In this document: positions 26,104-36,334 of the stretch, one piece after another
How the letters are laid out: each line of letters starts with the position of its first letter
Position numbering within the stretch: position 1 is the first letter of the stretch
NCBI RefSeq assembly: GCF_000381905.1
Contig: NZ_KB907248.1
Location: forward strand, 186,001-250,000
Origin: Paenibacillus fonticola DSM 21315
Lineage (GTDB): Bacteria; Bacillota; Bacilli; Paenibacillales; Paenibacillaceae
Reading direction: 5' to 3'
DNA length: 64,000 bases
Translations under genes and position numbers: made by a program
The notes under the pieces: generated by a model
Told to the model about the DNA's origin: nothing
Seen by the model: only the letters and a program-made list of their open reading frames with translations
Databases searched by the model: none

Positions 26104-26864
26104 GCCAGCACCTCCTTCAGCTGCTTTATCAATCTGCTCAATTCCTGTTCTTTATTTCGGGAGGCAGGGAGACGGGAGGAAGCGACGGATTGATAAATTT
26201 TTTCCAACTTGTCGACTTCCGCATGCCATTTGTTAAGAAACACATCTCCCGCCTGTTGTACAAGCCGCGGCCCCATCAGCAACAATAGCTGTTTTGTCAG
26301 CACAACGCCAGCCTCCCGATGCTCTGAAGCAAAGTGTGCCTGCAGCGTCCTCTCTTTATATAACTCTTTATTGAGCTTATCAGCGTCGAAAAGCGCATCT
26401 GCCGTAATAATTTCGTATATTTTTCCATCCTCGGCGACGATGGCTTCATCCGCAACATACCAATCGTTGTCCATCAGCCAGCTTCTTACAAGCTCTTCTC
26501 CTACGTTAGGCTGCAGAATAAGCCGCTTAACGCCTGCCAGCTTGTCTTTGCCTGCCTCCAGAATCGATGCGATTAAAGCCCCTCCCATACCGGCAATTGT
26601 AATCGCATCAACTTCCCCAGCAGCGATAACTTGAAGCCCGTCACCCTTGCGGACGGAAATCCGCTCGCTTAAGCCTGCTTCGGCAACCTGTCTGCGGGCC
26701 GCATCCAGTGGACCTTCATTCACTTCACCCGCGACGGCAGATACAGCCGATCCATTCTTCACCGCCCATACAGGCAGCAAAGCATGATCCGAGCCAATAT
26801 CCGCAAAACGGCAGTCTTGGGGCAGCCTGTCGGCAATATGCTGTAATCTTGAAGATAATTTCAT
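26079..26864 (-). CDS. trmK: tRNA (adenine-22-N1)-methyltransferase TrmK (YqfN)
   Basis: 261 aa, somewhat longer than the usual ~230. SAM-binding motif FADIGSDHALLPVWAV (residues 20-35), VAGEVNEGPLDAARRQVAEAGL, and the catalytic-loop region TIAGMGGALIASILEAGKDKL followed by LILQPNVGEELVRSWL. The C-terminal half is helical and probably binds tRNA. It follows sigA in the same order as Bacillus subtilis. The start ATG 26864 has GGAGG 14 nt away, a long spacer that folds into a small hairpin. Confidence 0.94.
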   Translation of the reverse strand: MKLSSRLQHIADRLPQDCRFADIGSDHALLPVWAVKNGSAVSAVAGEVNEGPLDAARRQVAEAGLSERISVRKGDGLQVIAAGEVDAITIAGMGGALIASILEAGKDKLAGVKRLILQPNVGEELVRSWLMDNDWYVADEAIVAEDGKIYEIITADALFDADKLNKELYKERTLQAHFASEHREAGVVLTKQLLLLMGPRLVQQAGDVFLNKWHAEVDKLEKIYQSVASSRLPASRNKEQELSRLIKQLKEVLACLQKGKP

Positions 26865-26884
26865 CCGGGGAAAGTCCCCCTCCT
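26862..26884 (-). promoter_or_regulatory. Hairpin between the trmK ribosome-binding site and start codon
   Basis: On the minus strand AGGAGGGGGACTTTCCCC precedes the ATG: GGGGA and TCCCC can pair across a 3-nt loop. This explains the long spacer and might tune translation. Function is inferred only. Confidence 0.3.
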
Positions 26885-27001
26885 TCCTAGCCGATTCCCT
26901 CCAATTTCATTTGCATTGGGCAGGGAAAACAGCTAAAATAAAACCAGCAAGAAAAACTAGGAAATAAAGTAAATCTAATGAAAACATTGTATATTTTTCT
27001 G

Positions 27002-27035
27002 AAAAAAAAGACCTGTCTGCAGGCTGCAGAAGGTC
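27002..27035 (-). terminator. Terminator of the dnaG-rpoD operon
   Basis: Stem GACCT/AGGTC plus TCTGCA/TGCAGA with a single bulge and 3-nt loop, followed on the minus strand by eight T (27002-27009). Confidence 0.88.
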
Positions 27036-27047
27036 AAGGTCACACGC

Positions 27048-28178
27048 TTATTCCAGGAAGTCCTTTAACCGTTTGCTGCGGCTCGGATGGCGAAGTTTAC
27101 GCAGTGCTTTCGCTTCGATCTGGCGAATTCTTTCGCGCGTTACACCGAATACTTTGCCCACTTCCTCCAGAGTTCTGGTACGGCCGTCATCGAGACCGAA
27201 ACGAAGCCGCAATACGTTCTCTTCACGTTCGGTGAGCGTGTCCAGCACGTCCTCCAACTGCTCCTTCAGCAGCTCATACGCAGCGGCATCAGCTGGAGCC
27301 AACGCCTCCTGGTCTTCAATAAAATCGCCCAAATGGGAGTCATCTTCTTCACCGATAGGTGTTTCCAACGATACAGGCTCCTGGGCAATTTTCATAATTT
27401 CACGGACTTTTTCCACCGTCAGCTCCATCTCTGCAGCGATTTCTTCAGGAGTAGGTTCGCGGCCCAATTCCTGCAGTAATTGCCGGGATACCCGGATCAG
27501 CTTGTTGATCGTCTCTACCATGTGAACGGGGATACGAATCGTTCTGGCCTGGTCGGCAATAGCCCGCGTAATAGCTTGCCGAATCCACCAAGTAGCATAG
27601 GTACTGAACTTAAAGCCCTTCTTAAAGTCGAACTTCTCCACCGCTTTAATCAGACCCATATTCCCCTCTTGGATCAAGTCAAGGAACAGCATGCCGCGGC
27701 CTACATAACGCTTCGCAATGCTGACCACGAGTCTGAGGTTCGCTTCAGCAAGACGCCGCTTTGCTTCCTCGTCCCCATTTTCAATGCGCTTGGCCAATTC
27801 AATCTCATCATCTGCAGACAACAGAGGTACTCTGCCGATTTCCTTCAAGTACATTCGCACCGGATCATTGATCTTGATTCCGGGAGGTAATGTCAAATCA
27901 TCATCAAAGCTGAACTCATCGCTTTCACCATGCCCATCCTCATCATTGCGCCGATGGGTCAGCTCTTCATCACTATCGTTCGAAACGTCTATTCCCAAAT
28001 CCCCCAAATGCTCGAAAAATTCGTCCATTTGCTCAGGATCCTGATCGAAAGGCGAAAGCTTCTCCATAATCTCTTTATAAGTTAACGAAGACCTTTTCTT
28101 ACCTTGTTCAATCAGCCGATCTTTAACCTGATCCAGTGTTAGTTCTGTTTCAGATTCGGTGTGCTGATCATTCGCCAT
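27048..28178 (-). CDS. rpoD: RNA polymerase primary sigma factor SigA (RpoD)
   Basis: 376 aa housekeeping sigma factor. Start at ATG 28178 ([17 protein letters not shown]) with AGGAGG upstream. Region 1.1 (residues 10-85), region 1.2 [27 protein letters not shown], region 2 with [49 protein letters not shown], region 3 ([10 protein letters not shown]), and region 4 ending in [29 protein letters not shown]. All promoter-contact regions are intact. It lies 45 nt after dnaG, the classic macromolecular synthesis operon. Confidence 0.99.
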   Translation of the reverse strand: MANDQHTESETELTLDQVKDRLIEQGKKRSSLTYKEIMEKLSPFDQDPEQMDEFFEHLGDLGIDVSNDSDEELTHRRNDEDGHGESDEFSFDDDLTLPPGIKINDPVRMYLKEIGRVPLLSADDEIELAKRIENGDEEAKRRLAEANLRLVVSIAKRYVGRGMLFLDLIQEGNMGLIKAVEKFDFKKGFKFSTYATWWIRQAITRAIADQARTIRIPVHMVETINKLIRVSRQLLQELGREPTPEEIAAEMELTVEKVREIMKIAQEPVSLETPIGEEDDSHLGDFIEDQEALAPADAAAYELLKEQLEDVLDTLTEREENVLRLRFGLDDGRTRTLEEVGKVFGVTRERIRQIEAKALRKLRHPSRSKRLKDFLE

Positions 28179-28223
28179 ACTTGACTCCCTCCTCCCTAGA
28201 AACATCTGCAAAGAATCATCCAG

Positions 28224-30044
28224 CTACTGTCTCTCTAGGGCTATAATCTCACTTGCAATTTGTGCTGCCCGCAAAAAATCACCAGCACGCTCGGCCGAAA
28301 CCATTTCTTCTTTCTTGCGCTGAATTTGGGCTAGCTGCGGGATTCTCTGGATTTCCCGGATACAATCATCCAACTCCTGAGTCGTCCATTCTTCTGGTAT
28401 ATCCATCATCATGATCGAGGTCACCGTTTGTTCCAGCCGATCATCCTGTATGGATGAGATGAAGCGGCTTACATCCGGTGGTTTTCCCCCTGCATAATAG
28501 GCATATAGATAAGCAGCTATCGCCGCATGATCATTGATGTTAAAACGATCTCCGAGACGATCGCCCACATAACGGGCCACTTCTTCATCCTGAAGCATAA
28601 AGGACAGCAATCTCCGTTCCGCAACATGATAAGCTGGCAGCAATGTCGGCATAGATGCCTGGGCTTTTTTATGCCTAACATTATTCCACCTTTTGGCCTT
28701 ATTATCCCCATGGGAGGACCTTTTTTGCATCGCTTGGCGGAATTGGTTGCACTCCTGTTTTAAGCTATCGAATGAAACCTGCAGCTCGGCGGACAATTCC
28801 TTTAAATAAATCTCACGCTCTGTCGGCGACGGCAGGGGTGCAATAACTTCCAGCGCATCTTTAATGTAAGCAACCTTTCCGTCTTCCTCTAGCAGTATAT
28901 GGCTTTTTTTCAGATATATAAGCTTAAATTTAACTGCTGAAACAGCCCCGTCCAACACTTGCAATCTGAATCTCTCGGCCCCGTATTTCTGAATAAACTC
29001 GTCGGGGTCAAGCCCTTCGCTAAGCAGTGAAATTTTAATCTGGAAACCCGCTGCCTCCAATATAGGAATGCTTTTCAAAGCTGCAGCCTGTCCTGCGTTG
29101 TCTCCGTCATAGCATACGACAACTTCGTCGGCGAGCGTTCTCATCATGCTGGCATGGCTCTCGGTGAGCGCCGTACCCATCGTCGCTACTCCGTTGTGTA
29201 CGCCTGCCTCCCAGGCGCTGATCACATCGCCATATCCTTCAAACAGAACGATTTGACGCGACTTGCGGATTTGCAGCTTAGCCTGATGAAGATTGTAGAG
29301 CGTTCGGCTCTTCGTAAACAATTTGCTTTCCGGGGAATTCAAATATTTTGGCTGGCCTTCCCCTAAAATTCGGCCTGCAAAAGCAATTACTTTACCGCTT
29401 CGATTGTGCAGCGGAAAAATAATCCGGTCGCGAAAGCGGTCAACAAATCCTGATCCGTCTTGCTTGGAAGACAATAAGCCGCCTTGTTCCATCGCGTTAA
29501 GATCAAATGAGCGCTTGTCCAAAAATTGAACAAGCGTATCCCAACGTGCCGGGGCGTAACCGATTTGGAATGTGTCGATAGCCTTATCGCTAAACCCCCT
29601 TGACTTCAAATAATCCATGGCTGGTTTGCCATGCTCTGTATTTTTGAGCAGAAAATGATACAGCTTGGAGGACCATTCATGGGCTTGCAGCAATTGTTCC
29701 ATTTCCCGGCTTACAGGGGTTCCGCCGGGCCGAAAAGTGTTATCCTCAAAAGGAATATGCGCCTCTTCTGCCATAGCTCTGACCGCTTCGGGGAAGGATA
29801 GTCCTTCGATTTCCATCCTGAATCTGATGGCATTTCCACCCTTGCCACAGCCATAGCAATGAAACATTTGCCGTTCGGGCGTCACCGTAAATGACGGTGT
29901 CTTCTCCGAATGAAACGGGCAAAGTCCTTTCATGTACTTGCCCTGTTTACTTAGATGAACGTGCTTGCCTACCGTGTCGACGATATCATGCTGCTGCAAG
30001 ACCGCCTCGATGATCTCCTCTGGAATTCCTCGTCCGGTACTCAT
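28224..30044 (-). CDS. dnaG: DNA primase DnaG
   Basis: 606 aa. Makes RNA primers at the replication fork. Start at ATG 30044 (MSTGRGIPEEIIEAV) with AAGGTG upstream; 67 earlier codons are not part of the protein. N-terminal zinc finger CPFHSEKTPSF...FHCYGCGKGGNA (Cys-His-Cys-Cys, residues 40-68), catalytic core, TOPRIM domain (IVLFEGYGDVISAWEAG and VVCYDGDNAGQAA), then the C-terminal helicase-binding region. Immediately upstream of rpoD. Confidence 0.98.
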   Translation of the reverse strand: MSTGRGIPEEIIEAVLQQHDIVDTVGKHVHLSKQGKYMKGLCPFHSEKTPSFTVTPERQMFHCYGCGKGGNAIRFRMEIEGLSFPEAVRAMAEEAHIPFEDNTFRPGGTPVSREMEQLLQAHEWSSKLYHFLLKNTEHGKPAMDYLKSRGFSDKAIDTFQIGYAPARWDTLVQFLDKRSFDLNAMEQGGLLSSKQDGSGFVDRFRDRIIFPLHNRSGKVIAFAGRILGEGQPKYLNSPESKLFTKSRTLYNLHQAKLQIRKSRQIVLFEGYGDVISAWEAGVHNGVATMGTALTESHASMMRTLADEVVVCYDGDNAGQAAALKSIPILEAAGFQIKISLLSEGLDPDEFIQKYGAERFRLQVLDGAVSAVKFKLIYLKKSHILLEEDGKVAYIKDALEVIAPLPSPTEREIYLKELSAELQVSFDSLKQECNQFRQAMQKRSSHGDNKAKRWNNVRHKKAQASMPTLLPAYHVAERRLLSFMLQDEEVARYVGDRLGDRFNINDHAAIAAYLYAYYAGGKPPDVSRFISSIQDDRLEQTVTSIMMMDIPEEWTTQELDDCIREIQRIPQLAQIQRKKEEMVSAERAGDFLRAAQIASEIIALERQ

Positions 30045-30087
30045 CCAAATCACCTTCATCTCTAAATAACACGTAAATAGTAATTCG

Positions 30088-30549
30088 CTAAAATTGTACA
30101 TTCTCCTGCATATCTTGCAAAAGTTTTGCCAACGACTCGGTAAACCGCTGCCGATCGGCTTCCGTAAACGGCTTGGGGCCTTTAAAATAACGTCCGCCCC
30201 GTCTCGCTTTCGCATAATGATGACGGCGGTCCAGCAAATAGTCAATATTGCCGGAATGATATTCTTCTCCCCTGGGCGACAATATTCGGCAAGATTTTGC
30301 CAGCGCCAAAGCGGCCAGCCCGTAATCCTGAGTAACTACGATATCCCCTTTGGTGATATGATTTACAATGTACAAATCCGCGCTTTCCTGGCTTCGGTCA
30401 ACCTGAACAACAGTAACCCCCTCGACCTGTTGAATAACATGATCGTAGGAGGATACCATCAACACCTTCGCCTTATACCGTGCGGCCGTGTTTATAATTT
30501 CGGTCTTAACGGGACAGGAGTCCCCGTCAACGACAATTCGTGTACCCAT
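30088..30549 (-). CDS. yqxD: YaiI/YqxD family protein (DUF188)
   Basis: 153 aa PIN-like fold protein. MGTRIVVDGDSCPVKTEIINTA at the N-terminus, NHITKGDIVVTQDYGLAALAL in the middle and ARRGGRYFKGPKPFTEADRQRF at the end are family signatures. It sits 43 nt upstream of dnaG and 26 nt after glyS, as yqxD does in Bacillus subtilis. ATG 30549 preceded by AAGGACGGGAG. Function unproven. Confidence 0.9.
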   Translation of the reverse strand: MGTRIVVDGDSCPVKTEIINTAARYKAKVLMVSSYDHVIQQVEGVTVVQVDRSQESADLYIVNHITKGDIVVTQDYGLAALALAKSCRILSPRGEEYHSGNIDYLLDRRHHYAKARRGGRYFKGPKPFTEADRQRFTESLAKLLQDMQENVQF

Positions 30550-30575
30550 TGTACTCCCGTCCTTATACCTGACTA

Positions 30576-32654
30576 TTATGCCCAGACAAGCTTGCTGAAA
30601 TCGGCAAACTGCTTGAGATCTTCATCCATCGCCTTGAGTAAGGCCAGACGGTTCGCGCGAATCGTTTCATCTTCCGCCATAACCATCACCGTATCGAAAA
30701 ATACCGTAATGCTGTCCTTCAGATTAGAAAGAAGCCGCAATGCCTCAGGAGCGTTGCGCTCTTGCAGCGCTTGACGGTATTCCCCGGAAACCGACTTCCA
30801 TGCTTCATAGAGCCGGGATTCCGCAGGTTCCGTCAACAGGTCGGAGCGGACTTTTTCGGTGGACGCTTTAGAGGCCAGGTTGCTAACCCGTCCAAAAGAT
30901 TCGACCGTCGTTTTGAAATCCTCTAAACCATTTATAGCGGCCATCAACGCTTCTCCTCTTGCAATGACGGAGACAACGTCTTCATACCCGGAGGCAATTA
31001 CTGCATCCACCACATCGTAACGCACATGATCCGCCAGCGTCTTTTTAATGCGAAGCCCGAAGAAGTCGGCCAGATCCTTCCTGATTTCATCCTTCGTCCG
31101 TTTCAAGTCATGGAAGTGCTGATGAGTCTCCAGGGCGATGTCAAACAAGGCAGGCAGCGTAACCGGCAGCTTATGCTCCAGAATAATCTGGACGATGCCT
31201 GCCGCCTGGCGGCGGAGCCCGTACGGATCCTGTGAGCCCGTCGGCACGATGCCGATAGAGAAGCAGCCCGTAATCGTGTCGATTTTGTCCGCCATGCTGA
31301 CAATTGAACCTTCTTCAGAGGCCGGCACTGCATCGCCTGCAAATCTAGGCTGATAATGCTCAAAAATCGCCTTGGCCACTGCGTCCGATTCTCCGGCTTT
31401 ACGAGCATAGTCTTCCCCCATTACCCCTTGAAGCTCAGGGAACTCATAAACCATTTGCGTAACGAGATCAAACTTGCAAATTTCCGCTGTACGATTCACT
31501 GACTCCGCCACTCCGGTGTTAACGTCAAGCAGAGCAGCCAGCTTCTCTGCATTGCGCCGGATTCTGCGGACTTTGTCGCCAACTGTCCCCAGCTCCTCGT
31601 GGAATACTATGCTCTCCAGCTTCGAAAGCGCATCCTTAATGTCCAGCCTTTGGTCTTCTTCATAAAAGAATTTAGCGTCAGACAGTCTCGCCCGAAGCAC
31701 CTTCTCATTCCCTTTGGCAATGACATCCAGATGCTCTGCATTACCGTTGCGAACGGTGACGAAGTAAGGAAGCAGTTCTCCTTGATCGTTCAATACAGGA
31801 AAATAGCGCTGGTGCTCACGCATCGAAGTGATCAGCACCTCTTGCGGAATATGCAAAAAGGATTCCTCAAACGTTCCGTACAACACCGTCGGCGTCTCTA
31901 CAAGGAACAATACCTCTTCGAGCAAATCCTCCTTGACGGAAATGTTCCAACCCTGCTGCTGGGCCAAGCTGTTAATTTGCTGCTGAATCAACTGCTGCCG
32001 TTCATCTACATCGGCGATAACATAACCTTTGCGCAGCGCTTCGACATAATCGGCCGGCTGCCCGATGACGGTCTCTTTCCCGAGAAAGCGATGTCCGCGC
32101 GTAATATTGCCAGACTTTACCCCTGCGACTTCGATATCGATAATGTCGCTTCCGAACAGGGCTACGATCCAGCGAATCGGCCGGACAAACTTAAAGTCAT
32201 AGCTGCCCCAGCGCATATTTTTCGGAAAATTCATCGCTTGAAGAATGTCCAGCAAGCCTGCGGACAAAATCGTGGAGGTTGCTACGCCTGTCTGGCTTTT
32301 GCTTACGTATACGTACTCGGTGCCTCCGAGCTCTTTGAAAGTAAATTGATCCGGATCAGCGCCCTGGCTGCGGGCAAAACCAAGTGCAGCCTTGCTCCAT
32401 TGACCGTTCTCGTCCAGAGCAATTTTACGGGAAGGCCCTTTCACCTCTTCGTGAACGTCCTTCTGCTTCTCCGCCACCTCTTTAACGAGGACGGCAAGGC
32501 GTCGAGGCGTCGCATACACAGCAACGTCGCCATGCTGGATCAAATGTTCGTCAAGCCACTTTATCATCCGGTCCCTAAGCTGCTCCATTGCTCCGCGAAT
32601 AAAACGGGCCGGCATTTCCTCAAGGCCGATTTCGAATAATAAGTCCTTAGCCAT
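30576..32654 (-). CDS. glyS: Glycyl-tRNA synthetase beta subunit
   Basis: 692 aa, full length. [23 protein letters not shown] at the start is the GlyS signature; the centre contains [19 protein letters not shown], from the HD-like domain, and the C-terminus the anticodon-binding helices ([22 protein letters not shown]). Acts with GlyQ as an alpha2-beta2 enzyme charging tRNA-Gly. Its ATG overlaps the glyQ end by 8 nt, ensuring equal synthesis. Expression is set by the T-box before glyQ. Confidence 0.98.
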   Translation of the reverse strand: MAKDLLFEIGLEEMPARFIRGAMEQLRDRMIKWLDEHLIQHGDVAVYATPRRLAVLVKEVAEKQKDVHEEVKGPSRKIALDENGQWSKAALGFARSQGADPDQFTFKELGGTEYVYVSKSQTGVATSTILSAGLLDILQAMNFPKNMRWGSYDFKFVRPIRWIVALFGSDIIDIEVAGVKSGNITRGHRFLGKETVIGQPADYVEALRKGYVIADVDERQQLIQQQINSLAQQQGWNISVKEDLLEEVLFLVETPTVLYGTFEESFLHIPQEVLITSMREHQRYFPVLNDQGELLPYFVTVRNGNAEHLDVIAKGNEKVLRARLSDAKFFYEEDQRLDIKDALSKLESIVFHEELGTVGDKVRRIRRNAEKLAALLDVNTGVAESVNRTAEICKFDLVTQMVYEFPELQGVMGEDYARKAGESDAVAKAIFEHYQPRFAGDAVPASEEGSIVSMADKIDTITGCFSIGIVPTGSQDPYGLRRQAAGIVQIILEHKLPVTLPALFDIALETHQHFHDLKRTKDEIRKDLADFFGLRIKKTLADHVRYDVVDAVIASGYEDVVSVIARGEALMAAINGLEDFKTTVESFGRVSNLASKASTEKVRSDLLTEPAESRLYEAWKSVSGEYRQALQERNAPEALRLLSNLKDSITVFFDTVMVMAEDETIRANRLALLKAMDEDLKQFADFSKLVWA

Positions 32655-33534
32655 GGATTTCGCCCCCTTTCTTCAGCATTGGGAACCCAAGCTTTTCCCG
32701 CTCCTCCAAATACGTTGCCGCAACATGCCGCGCCAGATTGCGCACGCGTGTAATGTAGCCTGTCCGCTCCGTCACGCTGATTGCGCCTCTCGCGTCGAGC
32801 AGGTTGAACGTATGCGAGCATTTCAGCACGTAATCATAGGCCGGAAATACAAGATGCTGCTCCATAGCCTTGGATGCTTCCTGTTCGTACATATTGAATA
32901 AAGTAAACAGCATTTTAACATCCGAAGTTTCGAAAGTATATTTTGAATGCTCGTACTCCGGTTGATGGAACACGTCGCCGTATGTCGTTCCGTTAACCCA
33001 CTCCAGATCAAACACATTTTCCTTCTCCTGGATATAGGAAGCGAGGCGCTCCATTCCATACGTTATTTCTACTGCCACTGGATTGGTTTCGATGCCGCCG
33101 ACCTGCTGGAAATACGTAAATTGCGTAATTTCCATGCCGTCTAACCACACTTCCCAGCCAAGCCCCCATGCGCCAAGGCCCGGATGCTCCCAGTTATCCT
33201 CGACAAAACGGATATCATGCTCCAGCGGGTTAATGCCAAGCCGCACCAGGCTCTCCAAATAAATTTCCTGGATGTTGTCAGGAGAAGGTTTCAAAATCAC
33301 CTGGAACTGATGATGCTGATACAACCGGTTCGGATTCTCGCCATACCGTCCGTCCGCGGGTCTGCGGGAAGGCTCCACATAAGCGACATTCCACGGCTCC
33401 GGTCCGATCGAGCGCAGAAATGTCATCGGATTAAGCGTACCCGCCCCTTTCTCCACATCATATGGCTGCACAACGATACAATTCTGCTCTGCCCAGAATT
33501 GCTGCAGCGTTAATATCATTTGCTGAAAATTCAT
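32647..33534 (-). CDS. glyQ: Glycyl-tRNA synthetase alpha subunit
   Basis: 295 aa catalytic subunit. Start at ATG 33534 ([19 protein letters not shown]) with AAGGAG upstream. Characteristic motifs: [48 protein letters not shown] (class II motif 2) and [18 protein letters not shown]. The last 8 nt overlap glyS. Preceded by a glycine-specific T-box leader. Confidence 0.98.
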   Translation of the reverse strand: MNFQQMILTLQQFWAEQNCIVVQPYDVEKGAGTLNPMTFLRSIGPEPWNVAYVEPSRRPADGRYGENPNRLYQHHQFQVILKPSPDNIQEIYLESLVRLGINPLEHDIRFVEDNWEHPGLGAWGLGWEVWLDGMEITQFTYFQQVGGIETNPVAVEITYGMERLASYIQEKENVFDLEWVNGTTYGDVFHQPEYEHSKYTFETSDVKMLFTLFNMYEQEASKAMEQHLVFPAYDYVLKCSHTFNLLDARGAISVTERTGYITRVRNLARHVAATYLEEREKLGFPMLKKGGEIHG

Positions 33535-33586
33535 GAACCCAACTCCTTCACACTTGTTCGTGTTCAGCCGGCTGCATGGGACGTGC

Positions 33587-33636
33587 AAAAAGCTCCCGTC
33601 GCCTACGCCTGCTGTTCAGACGTAGGGACGAGAGCT
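33587..33636 (-). terminator. T-box regulated terminator hairpin of glyQS
   Basis: On the minus strand AGCTCTCGTCCCTACG pairs with the later CGTAGGCGACGGGAGCT, followed by five T. Right after the T-box consensus, as required for tRNA-controlled termination. Confidence 0.9.
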
Positions 33637-33853
33637 GTTGCTTCCCGCGGTTCCACCCTACTTGATTTGCATCGCCGGCTTCCAATTCGCCGTTTGTGCA
33701 AAATCCGCTTTTTCACGATCAGCTTTCGTGCTCCAGGGCTGCCGTTTCATGAAATCATCCGGCTCGGGCTTCCACTGCCCCCGATTCGCTATTTCCGGTG
33801 AAAGACTTCATTACTTTTCCCGTTCAACGCACGAGTCTCTAATAAGAGAAATC
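33587..33853 (-). promoter_or_regulatory. Glycyl T-box riboswitch controlling glyQS
   Basis: About 265-nt leader. The T-box consensus AGGGTGGAACCGCGGG lies at 33644-33659 (minus strand) and is directly followed by the terminator. In stem I the segment ATGAAACGGCAGCC presents a GGC glycine codon at 33741-33743, followed by the expected purine. Uncharged tRNA-Gly would bind both sites and prevent termination, raising GlyRS when glycine charging is low. The specifier position is my reading, not a folded model. Confidence 0.93.
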
Positions 33854-33859
33854 CTTTTA

Positions 33860-33889
33860 ATAATACATGAAAAATCAATACAAAGTCAA
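33860..33889 (-). promoter_or_regulatory. Promoter of the glyQS T-box transcript
   Basis: TTGACT (33884-33889) and TATTAT (33860-33865) on the minus strand, 18-nt spacer. It overlaps the 3' end of recO. Confidence 0.65.
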
Positions 33890-34635
33890 ATTTCATATTT
33901 GTCTAATTGATCAAGGAAATTTCTGGACTTCAGCTTCACACCGAGCTGCATATCGATGAAGGAACGCATTATTTTTTTTAACTCCGCCTTGGTCTCGTCC
34001 TTCACCTCGACATTGCCCAAACGCCGCAAATCCATCCGTTCGAACAAAGAGAGCAGCTTGAAGGCTCCCGGCCCGACTGACAGCGCAGCTGGGTCTTGAT
34101 GGCGGCAGCTTCGGCACAGCCTTCCGCCGAGACGAGGGCTAATGAAATGTGTATCATCCTGCCGGCCGCACGACAGGCACTCTGCAATAACCGGGCCGTA
34201 TCCGGCGGCCTGCAATATTTTCATCTCGAATAAATGAATGACGATTTCTGGATCCTTGCCTGCGGACAACCCATCGAGACAAGCCTTGAGCTGATGAAAC
34301 CAGAAGCTGCCTACTTCTTCATCCTGCAGCGTCCGGTCCAGCAGTTCGCAAGCATAGGAAGCATAGGCCGCCAAATATAAATCTTCACGTAAAGAAAAGT
34401 GAGATTCCATAATCTCACCCTGATTAAGTGTTCCAAGGCCTTCTTTCTGCCTATAAAACGTATATTCGCCATAAGTAAACAGCTGGGTCAGCGCAGCATG
34501 ACGACTTTTGACCTTCTTAGCCCCGCGGGCGAGAACACCGATCTTGCCATGCGTCGCGGTGCACAGCGTAATTATCTTGTTCCCCTCACCATAATCCATG
34601 CTGCGGATGACGATTCCTTCCACCCTGTATAGCAT
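33886..34635 (-). CDS. recO: DNA repair protein RecO
   Basis: 249 aa recombination mediator that helps load RecA. N-terminal OB fold (MLYRVEGIVIRSMDYGEGNKI, residues 1-80), helical centre and a zinc-binding site made of CLSCGRQ and RLCRSC (four Cys, residues 150-185). The GGGGGAGG site is unusually close to ATG 34635. It lies 21 nt after yqzL, era-yqzL-recO being the conserved order. Confidence 0.96.
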   Translation of the reverse strand: MLYRVEGIVIRSMDYGEGNKIITLCTATHGKIGVLARGAKKVKSRHAALTQLFTYGEYTFYRQKEGLGTLNQGEIMESHFSLREDLYLAAYASYACELLDRTLQDEEVGSFWFHQLKACLDGLSAGKDPEIVIHLFEMKILQAAGYGPVIAECLSCGRQDDTHFISPRLGGRLCRSCRHQDPAALSVGPGAFKLLSLFERMDLRRLGNVEVKDETKAELKKIMRSFIDMQLGVKLKSRNFLDQLDKYEI

Positions 34636-34656
34636 GTTCCTCCCCCAAGCTCCCCT

Positions 34657-34812
34657 TTATGTTGCAGCGTAGCCATCCGCTTCCTGTTCGGTAACGTCCA
34701 GCTCAGCCGCGGCAGCAGTCTCCTCCTCGGGATTGCTGCCAGCTTCCCTATATAGCATGTAGGCATCGACATCTCCAGTCATCGAAAAATACTTCCACGA
34801 AAAGTCTCGCAA
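34657..34812 (-). CDS. yqzL: YqzL family small protein
   Basis: 51-aa protein, short enough to be missed by length-filtered gene finding. TTG start at 34812 with AAAGGGTGA upstream; stop TAA at 34657-34659. The opening MRDFSWKYFSMTGDVDAYMLYRE is the YqzL family signature, followed by an acidic Ala-rich tail (EEETAAAAELD). Located between era and recO, exactly where Bacillus carries yqzL. Function unknown. Confidence 0.88.
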   Translation of the reverse strand: MRDFSWKYFSMTGDVDAYMLYREAGSNPEEETAAAAELDVTEQEADGYAAT

Positions 34813-34945
34813 TCGTATTCACCCTTTCTTCGGAAATGAAGCTGCGTCTATGAAGAATAGGATGGCTCAACTTGCCTGGAGTATGTGATGCAATAACTGC
34901 CATTAATGCCAATAATGCAAGTAAGACTTGAATGCAATAGCAAGC

Positions 34946-35848
34946 TTAGGCGTCGCGGTGAAAACCGAGATCTTTTAAAATACGCTCCTGGTTCCGCCAA
35001 TCCTTCTTCACCTTGACCCACAGCTCCAAAAAGATTTTTGAACCAAGCAAATTTTGAATATCCTGCCTGGCCAGCTTTCCGACTTCCTTTAGCAGCGCGC
35101 CTTGCTTGCCGATAATGATCCCTTTCTGGGAATCCCGCTCGACGAAAATGACAGCCGAAATGTAGACGACTCCATTGTCTTCCACCCGCATGTCCTCAAT
35201 AGTTACCGCTATAGAATGGGGCACTTCCTCCCGGGTTAAATGCAAAATCTTCTCGCGGATCAATTCGGCGCAAACGAACTGCTCCGGATGGTCCGTTATT
35301 TGATCCTCAGGATAATACTGCGGTCCCTCCGGCAAATATTTGCCGATTTGCTCCAGCAGTGTAGTGACGTTATTCCCAAGCTTCGCGGAGATCGGCACGA
35401 TTTCCGCAAAATCGTACAGCTCCCGATACTGCTCAATCATCGGCAATAGCTGCTCTGGCTCGATCCGGTCGATCTTGTTCATGACGAGGATGACAGGAGT
35501 GTTCACGCCCTTCAGATGCTCGATAATGAACCGGTCCCCGCCGCCAAGCCCCTCAGCGGCATCTACGAGGAACAGTACAGCTTCCACTTCGCCGAGCGTG
35601 TTCAGCGCAGTCGTATTCATAAAATCCCCAAGCTTCGATTGACGCTTATGAATGCCAGGAGTATCCAAAAAAACGATCTGCATATTTTCCGCAGTGTATA
35701 CTCCATGTATTTTGTTGCGGGTAGTCTGCGGCTTATCGGACATAATTGCAATTTTCTGGCCGATAATATGGTTCATCAATGTCGACTTGCCTACGTTCGG
35801 CCTGCCGACGATTGCTACAAACCCGGACTTAAATGTTGTTTTCGCCAT
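34946..35848 (-). CDS. era: GTPase Era
   Basis: 300 aa ribosome-assembly GTPase that binds 16S rRNA. G1 GRPNVGKST (residues 14-22), G2 TTRNKIHG, G3 DTPGIH, G4 NKIDRI, G5 SAKLG, and the C-terminal KH domain with [26 protein letters not shown] precedes ATG 35848. Full length; part of the cdd-era-yqzL-recO run. Confidence 0.98.
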   Translation of the reverse strand: MAKTTFKSGFVAIVGRPNVGKSTLMNHIIGQKIAIMSDKPQTTRNKIHGVYTAENMQIVFLDTPGIHKRQSKLGDFMNTTALNTLGEVEAVLFLVDAAEGLGGGDRFIIEHLKGVNTPVILVMNKIDRIEPEQLLPMIEQYRELYDFAEIVPISAKLGNNVTTLLEQIGKYLPEGPQYYPEDQITDHPEQFVCAELIREKILHLTREEVPHSIAVTIEDMRVEDNGVVYISAVIFVERDSQKGIIIGKQGALLKEVGKLARQDIQNLLGSKIFLELWVKVKKDWRNQERILKDLGFHRDA

Positions 35849-35883
35849 TTCGTCTTATCCCTTTCTCTTCGTACGTAACGATG

Positions 35884-36291
35884 CTAAGATCTCTCCAAAT
35901 CTGCAGGTCCGAAGGCATGAGGCAGCAGCTCCGCTACCGTCGTCTCTTTGACATCGCCTTTCATGTTGCCAAGAATGACTGGCATATCCGGGCTGCACAG
36001 CTCCAGCATTACCTGGCGGCATACGCCGCACGGCGCAATAGGGTGCTCCGTGTCGCCGATGACAGCCAGCGCGCGGAAGCTTCGCGGAGCAAGTCCGTCG
36101 GCCACAGCGCGGAACAGTGCTGTCCGCTCAGCGCAATTCGTCGGGCCATATGCCGCATTCTCAACGTTGCAGCCATGATGAACATGGCCATCCGCATCCA
36201 GCAGCGCAGCCCCGACGGCAAATCCGGAGTATGGTATATACGCAGCTGCCCGTGCTTTGATCGCTTCCAACAGTAACTCCGTGTTACTCAT
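35884..36291 (-). CDS. cdd: Cytidine deaminase
   Basis: 135 aa. Converts cytidine and deoxycytidine to uridines in pyrimidine salvage. Zinc-site motifs NVENAAYGPTNCAERTA (Cys and catalytic Glu) and PCGVCRQVM (two Cys). PYSGFAVGAAL binds nucleoside. GGGAG precedes three consecutive in-frame ATGs; I choose 36291 at 9 nt, but 36294 or 36300 are possible. Same position between dgkA and era as in Bacillus subtilis. Confidence 0.95.
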   Translation of the reverse strand: MSNTELLLEAIKARAAAYIPYSGFAVGAALLDADGHVHHGCNVENAAYGPTNCAERTALFRAVADGLAPRSFRALAVIGDTEHPIAPCGVCRQVMLELCSPDMPVILGNMKGDVKETTVAELLPHAFGPADLERS

Positions 36292-36334
36292 CATCGTCAT
36301 CTCCCTAGATAGTGGAATGGCAAATCTTACTGAA

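Noticed and set aside
31599..32639. 346-aa plus-strand frame
   Set aside because: Antisense shadow of glyS.
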